Assembly: GCA_009760855.2 (NCBI GenBank)
Contig: WPIO01000002.1
Span: 7,493,501 to 7,557,500, forward strand
Source of the DNA: Cristatella mucedo
Lineage: Eukaryota > Bryozoa > Phylactolaemata > Cristatellidae
Reading direction: 5' to 3'
Length of the DNA: 64,000 nt
The notes below the pieces were generated by a model. The model made no database searches and had not been told where the DNA came from. It saw nothing but the letters and a program-made list of their open reading frames with translations. The position numbers and the translations under genes were made by a program. Below, piece by piece: positions 24,184 through 34,904 of this stretch. Numbering within the stretch: position 1 is the stretch's first letter; each line of letters begins with the position of its first letter.

Positions 24184-24760
24184 GCGACCATGCGCATTCA
24201 TACAAGAAGCTATCGAGCGGCTCGTTAAGAGAGCGCTTCGCCTCTTTCCTTTAGCTCGCAATACCTGCACCCTCCATGCAGCACGCTCCGACGCGCTCAG
24301 CTCATCTAGAAGATCTTGCACCACCGGGTCAGAGGATGCCCTTTGGATAGTGTCGAACTTCAATCGAATCGCCTCGAATTCGTACCCGGATCCCGGAGGA
24401 AGCTGGATGCTTTCAGTGTGGCCAAACTCTTCTCAGGCGACTTTCGCATTCTTCGTGAGTGCGTCAGAGTTCCGCAAGCCCGTCGGAAGTTAATGGGAAT
24501 CTCTTGGCGTCGGGCTGCTTGGAGTATCGAGAACGAAGGCAGGATTTTGGCCTGTTCCAGCTGCGATGACGACGGCATTGACTGGTGGCTTTCACGCCCA
24601 GCTGAGCTTGGACGATGGCCCCTCGTCCGAGCTCGGCTGCCTCCCGCAATGGTCCGTAGTTTCGCGAAAGAATGTCGTCAGACAAAAAAGGATTGTGCCC
24701 GGACACCGAGCTTTTTAATTGCATGGACAAAGCAGATTCTCCATCGCTGTTTCTGACGAA
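24184..24760 (-). other. protein-like open segments, unassigned
   Basis: On the minus strand three overlapping open segments in different frames (24730-24464, 24578-24360, 24420-24181) have a non-repetitive composition. The last contains FDTIQRASSDPVVQDLLDEL and then SASERAAWRVQ before a possible GT splice donor. The plus strand is also open (24316-24756). This could be a frameshifted pseudogene or a retroelement ORF. I recognise no family. Confidence 0.25.
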
Positions 24761-24840
24761 TTAATACAAGCTGGTCAAACTTGCTGTGCCTGCTATCAAA
24801 TGGAAAGATGAGCGTTCAATGCTTGAATGATATTACTGCC

Positions 24841-24987
24841 GCAGGCCGGCCCGCTTTGGCTCAGGAGCGAAGGCGCTCACCTTTGACATGCACAGTGGGC
24901 TCAAGCCCTGCAGCATCACGTGAAGTGCCTTAATGGCTTAGAGACTAATTGCTCTTAGGGTGCTATACAAATGAGTGAAATACTTAT
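24841..24987 (+). mobile_element. L2-tailed SINE (SINE-2), sense
   Basis: A tRNA-like head (gcccgctttggctcagg..), GGGCTCAAGCCC at the B-box position, then the L2-like tail ending 'gggtgctatacaaatga'. Confidence 0.75.
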
Positions 24988-24989
24988 TT

Positions 24990-25515
24990 TATGACATTTG
25001 CAATAACAAAAAGCGGACGGTCACGTTTTGAAGACTTTGTTTTCATTGGCTTGGACAAGCTCTACATGTTATATTTGAAACAGGTTTGGGTGATCCAGTG
25101 CGCTTTACTATTCTTCGCGGCATCTCTGCACTGGTGATATATCAAGACGGCTCCAGCCGGCAAAGTAGCACCGTAGCACCACGGTGGAGCAATGAAAGAG
25201 AGCGAAGTCTAGCCGAGGCTCGTCTTGTCTGTATCCCTCAGATTTTAGACTTTTGCCATTACCAATCAGCTAAAAGATTATCCGTGATTCGATAGCACTG
25301 CAGGCGTAGACACTTGGAAGAGGCAGATTGTCCTGGAGGCAATCTACTAATGAGTGTCGGTCCTAACTACCTATCCACATCCCCGGTGGTCACAACTAAT
25401 GCGGCGTCGTTAATGCTTTGAGACAGCTCACTTTCTGCTTTGGGCACAGTGCCCGTAGCTCGCTGTTCAACGTGCTCGTTTCAACGCTTCTTTTTTATAT
25501 TTGCTTTTAATGAAC
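24990..25515. other. unrecognised spacer
   Basis: Nothing identified. Confidence 0.4.
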
Positions 25516-25523
25516 ACGTTTTA

Positions 25524-25657
25524 GGGCTATATTTTTAGCTTAGAGTTTAGGATTTTGGGTTTTTAGGTTTACGGTTTAGGGGTTAAATTTTGATTTTTTT
25601 TTAGGTTTGAGGTTTTGGGAGTTTATGTTTAAGGGTTTAGCATTTAGGTTTTAGCGA
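25524..25657. repeat. degenerate telomere-like T/G tract
   Basis: A run of TTTAGGG, TTAGGTTT, GTTTAGGGG and similar units with no strict register, about 130 bp. It resembles decayed vertebrate-type TTAGGG repeats, but the units vary too much to be sure. Confidence 0.5.
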
Positions 25658-25699
25658 AAAACTTCTAAGCAGAAAAGATATCCCAAAACGTGTTTATTT

Positions 25700-26330
25700 A
25701 ACGTAAGTATAATACAAATAGTCAGGTGTGCGACGCTCCAATTTGAGTCGTATATTAAACAGAACCATCGCTCAAGTGTATCCACAAAATAGCGCACCCC
25801 TGCGAACGAACGTCCCCACGCAATCGACTGCAGCGCCCCTGCCCGGGGATCGAGATATTGTCTCCGGTCTGTGTAGTGGACTGCACGAGAAGGCGCGCGC
25901 GATGGCTCGAAATGAGGCTGGTGGTGCAGATGCTGTTCGAATGATGGATTCGTGAAAACCGTGGTAAGTATCAGTGGGCACCCCATATTGCTCGACGAGT
26001 CAAAGCAGTACCGCTGGCAAGCTGCCGAGTAGTCGAAGCCCCTTGCTGCCGACCGGTCCGACTGCTCGCGCTGAGTCACTGCTGCAGCGCTCAACGGCGC
26101 AAACGCCGGCCGAGCGTTTTCGCAGCCTGACAGTGGGTTCCCCGCAGCATTTCCATTCGGCCGCTAGAGGCCTGGAGCTGGACGCGACGGCAGCAGCAGC
26201 AGCCGCCAGCGGCACATCCGGCGGCCTTCGGACACGTCCGCGGCGCTTGCGGCGTGCGCGGAACAGAAATAGTTGTAGCGCTAAGCCGGATAAGCTCCTG
26301 TGATCGATTAGTGTTCGCTGACTGCTCGCC
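25700..26330. other. moderately GC-rich block, unassigned
   Basis: Both strands are open in places (minus 26000-26368, plus 25974-26303). No recognisable domain. Confidence 0.35.
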
Positions 26331-26609
26331 ACCATCCCATCAATCTCGGTCATGAAAATGTCGCTCAAGCCGAGCTCGCCTTAAGCCGCGCTTATAAAAA
26401 TGAGGGTGCAGCACTGCGGCCGCTGAGCTCTAAGCCACAGTGGTGGCCGGTCCCTCGGAAGGTCGTCAACAGGGCCGTGGGTCAGTTGGGCCGTGGCTTG
26501 CACTCGTCCCTCGTGCAGCTTCTCTCTATTTCTCCTCCTTCTTTCCCTTACTATCTCTTCCTGCTACCTCGCCCCTCCGATCACTTCCTCCCACCCCGTT
26601 TGAAACCGC

Positions 26610-26746
26610 GTGTTCTGTCTCTCCTCTCTATCTATTTCTCTCTTCTCTCTATCTATCTCTTTCTTCGCTTCATCTCTATCTCTCCTCTCTCTCTCCTCTC
26701 TCTATCTATCGATCTATCTCTCTCCTCTCTCTATCTATCTCTATTT

Positions 26747-26790
<44 letters not shown>

Positions 26791-26861
26791 CTCTCTCTCG
26801 CTGTCTCTCTCTCCCTCTATCTCTTCTCTCTATCTGTCTGTCTCTCTCCTCTCTCAATAAA

Positions 26862-26901
<40 letters not shown>

Positions 26902-27060
26902 CCTCTTTCCACCACATCTCTTCTTCCCCTCGCAACCGTTCCCCGCTGATATTCGCTCCCTCCCTTCCTTATTAACACGCCTCTCGCTTTATCTAGGTGT
27001 CTCTCGAAGTCTCATTCAGTCACGACCTCTCTCCCACCTCTCTCTGTCTCTCTCACTCTC
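26610..27060. repeat. CT-rich microsatellite region
   Basis: Runs of CTCT, CTAT and TATA (TA core at 26765-26790). Frames through it are repeat translations. Confidence 0.95.
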
Positions 27061-27149
27061 TACCTCGCGTTCGCACGAGAGAAATGGTGGTCGCTGAGCG
27101 GTTGAAGCTCAGAACCCTGTCCCTGCGACGGCCGATGTGCTAAACACAG

Positions 27150-28240
27150 ACAGCGGCGGGGGGGGGGGGGCGCGTGCGTTCGGCCTCGACCTACGTACGT
27201 CGCGCCGACAGACGCCGACGCAGCTCGCAGCCAAATCTGCACCAGCCGACCATTCGATCGATTCGTCACCCGTCGACTGCCTATGTCGACGGGGCTAAAG
27301 GTCGCGCCGCGACAGCCAGCTTCCCCATTCCCCACCACCGAGTGCCCGCCACCCAGCAACGCACCGTTCCGCGCGGCAGTGCGTGCGGTCTGGCTTAGTA
27401 CGCTCGCCCCGGCCGCTGACCTCGCGACGAGCGAACGCGATCGTTGCTTTAGAATCCGACCTGCCTGCCGCCAGTCGAGCCGGCAGTTCGATTGACGTGC
27501 CGCCTGTCCGCGGTCGAGCGCCCGCCCTCAGTCGGTCCTCGATCGCGGTCGCGCTCGCAGGGTAAGAGTACGGCGGCGGCGGCAGCAGTAGACGCTCGGG
27601 GATCGAATGCGTAGCAGTACCGCGCGCGCCGCACAGAAGGCAGCGCGGGCCAATCATCAGAGTGGCGCACGCGAGCACTAACCCGGCGCGGCGAGAGCAG
27701 CCTACGTACGACGAGTTCGACTAAAGACACGCCCGGAGCAGTGGGTTGGGGGACGGCGGAGCCGGGAGCGAGCGAGCGAGCGAGCGGACGCCTGGCAGTG
27801 TTCGTTCGGCCTCGCGCCGCGCAGAGGGCAGCGGATGGCTGTTGTAGTGGAAGCTGCCACGGTTAGCTTGCGAACAGCAGGGTGTTATTCGGAGTCGAGA
27901 CGGCGACAGTAACGACGAGCCCCCCCCCCCGTCTGGCTTGCGAAGCGGGGCTCGCGTAACGGCGAGGTAGGCGCGAGGCGAGGAGGACGCGCGGCGATCG
28001 GCAGCAGCGACTCGGAACCCTAAAACGAGGCAGCACCCGGACCGCGCTCGCGCCGCCGCGGCCGCACGCCGTCCGACTCGGGCCGCGAATTTAAAAAAAA
28101 AAGAGCGAAACGCAAACGCGTTGGAGCGTCGCGCTCGTTTCGAGCGACGGGCCAGCGGATTATCTTCGCCATCGTCAACATCTTCGGGACAATTACGAGC
28201 CTCGGCGGCGGCGGGCTGTGGCGACGCCTTGGCCCGGCCC
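27150..28240. promoter_or_regulatory. CpG-rich island downstream of the 28.2 kb exon
   Basis: Very GC- and CpG-rich, with CGAG repeats near 27770 and several G or C homopolymers. It has CpG-island composition but no motif that fixes a promoter. If the 28243-28638 exon is real, the part near 28240 would be its 3' UTR. No AATAAA was seen. Confidence 0.35.
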
Positions 28241-28242
28241 AG

Positions 28243-28638
28243 CTAGCTAGCGTTAATCCAGCGCAGGCGGCGAAGAGAGCCGAGCGTCCGCAGCTGGACC
28301 TGGAAGAGGTCTTGCGCGGCGACGGCCATGGCGGCGCTCTTTAAGCGACGCGCCAGGACGTTCCGCGAGACGGGCCGCGGGTGCAGCGCCTCGGCTGTCG
28401 GCTGCGGCGACTGCGACGACGCCGCCGCCGCATCGCGAACGACCGCAGCGGCCGACGGCAAAGTGGCGACAAGCAGCCGCAGCTGCAGCTTGGCTGTCCT
28501 CGTCGACGCGAGCACGCGCTCCATGGCGCGACGCAGGGGCTGCTCCTCGGCGTCGAACCTTTCGTCAGCGAGCGCTGCGTTCCAGGACGCGAGCAGCGCG
28601 CTCAGTCGGCTCAGCTCTTCGGCCAAGCATGCGTGGAA
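28243..28638 (-). CDS. candidate terminal exon, helical-bundle secreted protein (paralog 1)
   Basis: A minus-strand frame of 131 codons ending in TAG, opened by a splice acceptor with a pyrimidine tract (ctttccgttgcag) in phase 0. It begins FHACLAEELSRLSALL and has predicted helical stretches around LLASWNAAL, LRRAMERVLASTRT and LARRLKSAAM, ending in RRLRW. A second exon at 55238-55720 aligns with it: 9 of the first 16 residues from the Cys, 15 of 22 over the LQLR block, and SRNVL(x)RRL, with many synonymous differences. That points to selection on this strand and frame. Length and helix spacing fit helices B, C and D of CNTF/CLCF1/cardiotrophin-type cytokines (also IL-6 and G-CSF), where the last exon holds these helices. 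Family assignment is inference. The plus strand is also open, but the paralogy is on the minus strand. Confidence 0.5.
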   Translation of the reverse strand, partial: FHACLAEELSRLSALLASWNAALADERFDAEEQPLRRAMERVLASTRTAKLQLRLLVATLPSAAAVVRDAAAASSQSPQPTAEALHPRPVSRNVLARRLKSAAMAVAAQDLFQVQLRTLGSLRRLRWINAS

Positions 28639-29255
28639 CTGCAACGGAAAGGCGGCAGGCAGCTCGAGTGGCGGATCCGGTCAAAGCGAAACGCACGCGC
28701 GTCGGCCGCCCGGGCCTCAGCCCGGAGCGTTTGAGGTGCGCTCGCTTGCACTCGGCGACCCGCGATCGCGAATTGCATTCGAGTCGCGGCGGCGGCAGGC
28801 GATTCCACGCTGCCTGGCAGCAGCCGCCACGATGCGTGAAAGTCGCGGCTGCTGCCACCGATGTGAGAGGCGTCGCCGATTCCGAGCCGATGATTCTTCA
28901 CGCCGCAGCCGCCACCGGGTCGCGGCCCGGCAGTAAGGGCACGCCGGCAGCGTGCGCGCGACGAGGAGCTGCACGCTGGCTGAAAGCGGCCGAAGCGACG
29001 ACGACTATTCCGCTCGCTATGCGAATGCCCAACGACGGCTGAGGCGACCGGGCGACGACGGTCAGTGAGCGCGAGAGGCGTCGGCCGATCAGCGGCAAAA
29101 GAGCACGCAAAAAGGAGCGACATGTCTCGCAGGCCTCGGACACCGAGCGCGGGCCCGAGAAGAGGCTTCGACACGGCAACGAGCGACGCGAGCGAGAGGC
29201 GTCGGGCGGGGCCGCCCGCTTGCGTCTTCGCGTAGGAAGCACTTGCCACGGGCAA
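28639..29255. other. GC-rich intron or flank
   Basis: CpG-rich DNA immediately upstream (on the minus strand) of the candidate exon, ending where L2-a copy B begins. No exon recognised. Confidence 0.4.
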
Positions 29256-29700
29256 TTGCCCGAAGGTGATGTCTTCTCTCGATTCTTTGTGCTGAAGATA
29301 GACAAGATCAGGTAGTCCATCCCTGCGATGACAACATCTCCACTAAAATGCTGTTCCTCGATTCCTGGCTGCACCTCAATGTCTACATTTAAGCAAGTCA
29401 CTAGTGATCTAGTCCTAAGTTCGTATCTCAATCAAAGAAGGCAACAAGTCCTCTGGACCCTATTCCCACTGTCCTGCTCCTACGTTGAATCGATCTGCTT
29501 CTGCCATGCATAACTAACATCATTAATATGTCATTAGCCTCAGGTCATGTCCCAGCACCTTTCAAAAAAGCTGTAGTCAGGCCTCTCCTCAAGAAAGCAA
29601 CACTAGACCAAGAGAACTTGAGCAACTACTGCCCAGCCTCCCTTCTATCATTCCTATCGAAGACACTGGAACGGGTCGTGGCCACCAGCTGAACTCATAT

Positions 29701-30525
29701 ATGGAAACCTCGCACCTTGCTAGTAAGTTCCAGTCTGGCTTTAGAGCTAATCACTCCACAGAGTCAGCATTGCTTAGAGTATACAATGACCTACTTAGGA
29801 ATGCAGACATGGGTAGAGTGTCTCTGCTTGTTTTGCTTGATCTTTCGGCAGCTTTTGATACCGTCGATCACAAAGTTCTTCTAGAGCGCCTCTCATCTCG
29901 CCTGGGCATCACTGGCACTGCTCTGCAGTGGTTCAGGTCCTATCTGAGCGGCAGACTCCAGAGTATTGACATGAATAGACATATATCCTCCGAGGTAACT
30001 CTGAAATATGGGGTACCTCAGGGCTCCGTGCTAGGTCAGGTTCTTTACACGGTTTATACTCTCCCTCTTGCTGATGTGATTGTCAAGCATAATCTAGGCT
30101 TTCACTTCTATGCGGATGACACTCAGTTGTACCTTTGCTTTCATCCCTCCCAGCCTTCGACCACCTCAACTTCTCTCAACTCACTTGCTGCATATATTGA
30201 TGACATCCGCACATGGATGGCAGCAAATTTTCTAAAACTAAACGATGATAAAACTAACTTACTAGTTATGGGCAAACCCAGTGTGATTCAGAAATTGGAA
30301 AGGCTGACGTTCAAAATTGGCTCTGCCAGCATATCTCCAGTTGAATCAGCTCGAAATCTAGGTGTCATGTTCCAAAGTGACCTCTCGTTAGACGACCATA
30401 TCAGCTCCACAGTCAAATCCGCCTATTTTCAGCTTCACAACATTGCTAAAATTCGGGCTTGTTTAGATAAGGATACCACGTCCAAGTTGGTCCATGCATT
30501 CGTGACATCCCGTCTCGACTTCTGA
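29701..30525 (+). pseudogene. L2-a reverse transcriptase (copy B)
   Basis: 274 codons with FQSGFRANHSTESALL, LLDLSAAFDTVDHKVLL (catalytic Asp), PQGSVLGQVLYTVY, FYADDTQLYL (YADD box), [20 protein letters not shown] and the thumb (DLSLDDHISS). It is the best preserved RT in the window. It ends at TGA (30523) just after SRLDF; copy A has the same stop, whereas copy C reads a Cys codon. Confidence 0.93.
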
Positions 30526-30535
30526 AACTCACTGC

Positions 30536-30958
30536 TTGCTGGCCTACCGGCATGTGCGATCAGGCTATTGCAGCTGGTGCAAAACTATGCTTGCCCCTTG
30601 TGAGCTTCACAGTTGCCACGTTACTCCACTTCTCGCCGACCTGCACTGGCTCCCAGTCAAGCAACGGATTGACTTCAAGGTTTTGTCGCTCACTTTTAGG
30701 TCACTTCATTCTATGGCTCCAGCCTATATCTCAGATCTAGTCCCCCACCAGGCCAAGCATCGTACCACCCGCTTATCCAACAGTCTACAAATACCTCATA
30801 CAAACCTTAAATCCTTTGGAGACCGTGCATTTAGTTCGTATGCTCCCAAAGCCTGGAACTCCCTCCCGACCTGCGTCAAAACATCCCCTGACCTGACCAC
30901 ATTTAAAAGGAACTCAAAAACACACCTATCTAGGACAGCATTTAGTGGGTCCTTGTGA
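30536..30958 (+). pseudogene. L2-a ORF C-terminus (copy B)
   Basis: [37 protein letters not shown] and [18 protein letters not shown]. Separated from the RT frame by the stop at 30523 and a frame change near 30590. Confidence 0.88.
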
Positions 30959-31371
30959 TTCGTCATTGATGTGCTTATGCGTGCTGACACTGTGCATGCT
31001 GCAACTGACCACATTTGAATGCTGACCCTGTTCATGTCACCCCTAACCATGTTATTCATTGTTTGTTTATCAAGCATGATATTACTCGCCATTCAATTGC
31101 ATTTCCCTTTGCAGAAAATGTAAAGCGCCTAGAAAGAGATTGAGTTCCCTGAGGGCGCTTTATCAAGTGCATTGTTATTATTATTTAGAAAATGGAAAAC
31201 GTAATTCTCAAAATCGGCTCTACGAGTATATCCCCTGTTGAATCTGCACAAAATCTAGGTCTCATGTTCCAAAGTGACCTTTCATTAGACGACCTCATCA
31301 GCTCTGCAGTCCAGTCTGCCTACTTTTAGCTAAACGACATTGCTGAAATTCGGGCTTCTCTAGACAAGAAA

Positions 31372-31895
31372 TTTAATGTATCTGCGTCTGCAACTCCACA
31401 AAGTCATACAGACAACGTGGGTGTTATGCAGGAGAGTTTTGTATAGCGTATTCACAGCCTAAGCGGCTTTCGGTACGCAGTCGGTAGCCAACAGACTTCG
31501 TCTAAAGCAACAAAGAGAAAGTGGGAAGCATAGCAGAGTCAGGAGAGCAGTCGAGGTAGTGAGTAGTATGGAAGTTGCAGCCCAGGACCGCTGAAAAGGA
31601 TGAGCCATAGTCGGCAGTAGGAGAATAGTTGTCGTTGCGTAAGAATTGTGGAAGTGAGTTCCACAGTCTAGGACCTGCAGAGCTAACGCTTCTGTCGCCA
31701 ACGGTCTTTAAGCAGAGGAATGGAACAGCTAATTTATTGTCCACACAGGACCTAAGGGCGTGAAGAGGCTGAAACTAATGCAGCATTTCAGCTAGGTACG
31801 AAGGAGCCAAGCCGTGGCGGGCCTTCTAGGTCAGCGTAAGAACTTTGCTCTGTATCCGTTGCTCAACCGGCATCCATCCTAGCTCTTTTAGCAAA
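31372..31895 (-). mobile_element. L2-b 3' fragment, antisense, nested in copy I
   Basis: The minus strand reads NKLAVPFLCLKTVGDRS, then SSAGPRLWNSLPQFL, the L2-b C-terminal block, followed by its 3' end. It interrupts copy I between 'ctctagacaaga' and 'aaagaccaggatacc'. Confidence 0.85.
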
Positions 31896-32028
31896 GACCA
31901 GGATACCACATCTATATTGGTCCGTGCATTTGTGACATTCCTTCTTGACTTCTGTAATTCGCTGCTTGCTGGTCTACCGGCCAGTGCAATCACGATGCTT
32001 AGGGCTGAACGCTATATAAATAAATTAT

Positions 32029-32181
<153 letters not shown>

Positions 32182-32804
32182 CTCGGCAGCTAGGCTTGTC
32201 TGTCGTGAGTGGAGCAGTTACTACATCACACCACTTCGAGCTGATCTGCACTGACTCCCAATCAAGCAAGGTATCGACTTCAAAGTTTAGTCACTCACTT
32301 TTAGGTCCCTCCATTCTTTGGCTCCAGCCTACCTATCAGATCTACTCCGCTACCTTGCTAACATCGTACCACCCGATTTTCTGAATCTAATGGTTTACCT
32401 GTTCCCTACGACCTCAAATGCTTAGGAAACAGAACCTTTAGTTCGCACGCTCTCAAAGCCTGGCATTCACTTCCGACTGGCGTCACGATATCTCCTGACT
32501 TGTCCACGTTTAAAAAAAACTAAAAACTCATCTATTTATCACAGCATTTAGTGAGTCCATGTGATTCGACCTTTATGTGCTTATGTGTGCTGACACTGTG
32601 CATGCTGCTACTAACCACATTTGCATGCTGCCCCTGTACATGTCACCTCTAACCATGCTACGCTTTTTTCATTGTTCATTGAGCATGCTACCACTAACCA
32701 TTCGGTCATGCTGTTTTGCAGTAAATGTAAAGCGCGTAAAAAATCGAGTGAGCTCTCTGCGGGCGCTATAAGAATGTATTACTACTATCGTTATTGTTAT
32801 TCGT

Positions 32805-33110
32805 TTTCCGAATTAACAGGCCGGACCGGGTGTGTTTTCCCCGTGTCGAATCAGAGGAAAAGCCGCAGGCTAAAATCAGGCCGACGCCCTTCCGTCGATT
32901 CCAGTTACAGTTTGCGCTATTCAGCACTCTCCCCACTGAGCGTGGAGACTCGAGATTCCCGGAAGCTGTCAGCAAGGCCGAAAGCGGACATGAAAAAGCA
33001 GCTCGAGCCGGTTGGCATCGTCAGCAGTCAATTAGCACGGATCACCATCCGATCGCCTTCGCTCCTCTAAATTTCATTCTCGATTAACGAAACCACTAAT
33101 TGGCAAATTG
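32805..33110. other. unrecognised spacer
   Basis: No repeat or domain recognised before the GC island. Confidence 0.35.
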
Positions 33111-33191
33111 GCAAATGCTTTTGCAGCTGCGCGCCTCGCCGAGGCAGCGGGCGTGCACCTCGCGCTGTCGCGAGCGGGCGAGCGCGCCTAC

Positions 33192-33332
33192 CTCGTCGCC
33201 TCCGTCTCGAGCCGGGCCGGCGCCGGAAGCAATGGCGGCGGCACATCGCGGGCCCACGCCGGCTGCGGGAAAGCCGTCGTCGAGCAGCGCGCCGAAGTGC
33301 TGTCGGTGGTGCCACGTCGGCGGTAGGTGCTC
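33192..33332 (-). CDS. candidate internal exon, phase 0-0
   Basis: Minus strand: acceptor 'gtgactcttgcag' then 47 codons (EHLPPTWHHRQHF at the start, RDGGDE at the end) then donor GTAGGC. Codon use is strongly GC3-biased and the composition is protein-like. It joins in phase 0 to the exon starting at 28638, and its Pro/Gly-rich, non-helical character would fit the long A-B loop of a four-helix cytokine. A plus-strand exon (33127-33385) overlaps it, with good acceptor and donor signals too, so only one of the two is likely real. Confidence 0.33.
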
Positions 33333-33482
33333 CTGCAAGAGTCACATTCGGCGTGCGCCGCGACGGCGGCGACACGCGCGAGCAGGTAAGTGACGGTCCG
33401 CCGGAGGGCGCTCTCACACTCGGAGCGGAGCAGAGCAGGTGGCGGGCGGGGGAGGGAGCAGAGCAGGTGGAGGGCCGCTCAC

Positions 33483-33601
33483 CGTTGCTATTCGCCTGCA
33501 ATCGCGAATCTCCCCGATCATTGTGTAGTTGTACCAGCTGACCAGACTCGCGAGCATGATGGCGACGGCCGACATTGAGGATCGCCGGGTCGCCTCTGAG
33601 C
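33483..33601 (-). CDS. candidate upstream exon with hydrophobic/helical stretch
   Basis: Minus strand: acceptor 'ccggttgcag', a frame with MSAVAIMLASLVSWYNYTM and then EIRDCRRIAT, and donor GTGAGC. It is entered in phase 1 and left in phase 0, compatible with the exon at 33192-33332. The stretch could be a signal peptide (if the internal ATG is the start) or helix A. It has one Cys and one N-glycosylation sequon (NYT). Connection to the 28.2 kb exon is inferred only from phases and strand. Confidence 0.28.
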
Positions 33602-33604
33602 CTG

Positions 33605-34900
33605 CAACCGGCGGCCCGGCCGTCGCCCAGGTCTCGCCCGGTCGGTCTCGACGCTGCCGCCGGCTGTCAATAGGTCGAGCCGATCGGTTTCGGGCTTCGC
33701 GAAGGGCTTCTCGGCGGGCGGGCGCTGAGGCGGTCCGTCCGCGAGACATAGCAGCGCTACGCCGCGGCTCGAAGACTGACTGCTGCTGCGGCGGCGGCGG
33801 AAGGGCTCGGCTCGACATTTTGGCGGTCGCCGAGGCGACGGCCGCGACTGACCGCGACCCGGAAACGGGTACGCGTGAGCTTCCCACGCGCACCTCGAAA
33901 CCCACCCTCTCCACCCCCCCCCCCCACCTAACAAGCGATGCGTGAATGACGAATGGTGGCCTGCGGCGGCGGACGCCTCAGGGCGCAATTACCGACCGTC
34001 GTTGGACCAGCCCAATGCGCCTAATGCAGCTGCCATAGCGGCAGGGCGTAGATGGCCGGCCGGCGGCACTGCGGTTACGCATGCGGCGCGCGAGAGCGCT
34101 CGGCATCCCGCGCGCCGCCGCGCGGCCCCGCGCGGCGGCGCGCGCGCGCGCGCAGCTTCCTCTTTCGAAGTCTCAGCATCGCGCTTTTGCTGCCCACCTC
34201 AGCACTGCATGCCGCCGCCGTGTCCCGCCGAGGGCCGTCGCGTCATCGTTAGGTCCATGCGTTCGAGCGCGAGCGTTGAGCGTTGAGCTCGTTGTCGCTG
34301 TCCTCGACCCTCGCCCTCGAGGCTGTCCGTGGCCGCCGCAGCCGTGGCGCGGCTCACGCGCGTGTCTGACTGGAAATTTGTCAGAGGTTCGGCTCTGCGT
34401 CGGGCGACCGTTTGGTGTTTTTCGTCGAGTCCCCATCGGCATCCCCATTAGCTGAGAACGACGCCGGGCACGGAACGTGCAAGTAGTCAAGTGGGTCATT
34501 TATTTTAGCCGCCCTCACTCGGAGCGGCTTGATTGATGCGACGACTTTAGGTGACGCTAAAGAAGTAAGGAGATTGCTAAACTTATCCGATAAGCCTTCG
34601 GGCCTATTCGTTGCGATTAGTCCTCCGAGACGGAAACGCAGGTGGATGATGGCGCCGGGAGCCGGCATTCATCTGCGTGCCAGAGTGGGAAGACACGGCG
34701 GCGAAGCGTCGACTCGCTGGACGCGGCGCGGCTCAGCTCGCCCGCCGCATACTTACACGGCCCTGCATACGGCGCTGTCGCTGTCAGCCTCTACTTAGTG
34801 TTGCCACCCGTCGGCGTCAGGTAGACAGAGAAAGTAAGCGTTCCTATTGGCGGCGGCGGCGGCGGCTCGTCCTCATGCGGTGAAGGGCCACGAAGGTTGG
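33605..34900. promoter_or_regulatory. CpG island
   Basis: Very GC-rich, with CGCG-rich cores (34100-34150) and short GGC runs. It lies just upstream, on the minus strand, of the candidate exon 33483-33601, a position compatible with a promoter for that gene. A minus frame 34381-34668 (DKFSNLLTSLASPKVV..) looks protein-like but is unassigned. No motif fixes a transcription start. Confidence 0.35.
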
Positions 34901-34904
34901 ACGC

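Larger units (their letters stand above)
29262..31180 (+). mobile_element. L2-a LINE copy B, 5' truncated
   Basis: Begins in the EN-RT linker (SRFFVLKIDKIR), carries an almost intact RT, the C-terminal block, the 3' UTR and a tail ending near 31178. It is inserted in the GC-rich block upstream of the minus-strand exon and is closely related to copy A, sharing its TGA in RLDF*NSL. Confidence 0.93.

Noticed and set aside
28328-28936. Plus-strand frame of 202 codons over the candidate exon
   Set aside because: Similarity between the 28 and 55 kb loci follows codon positions on the minus strand; the plus frame is a shadow of GC-rich DNA.
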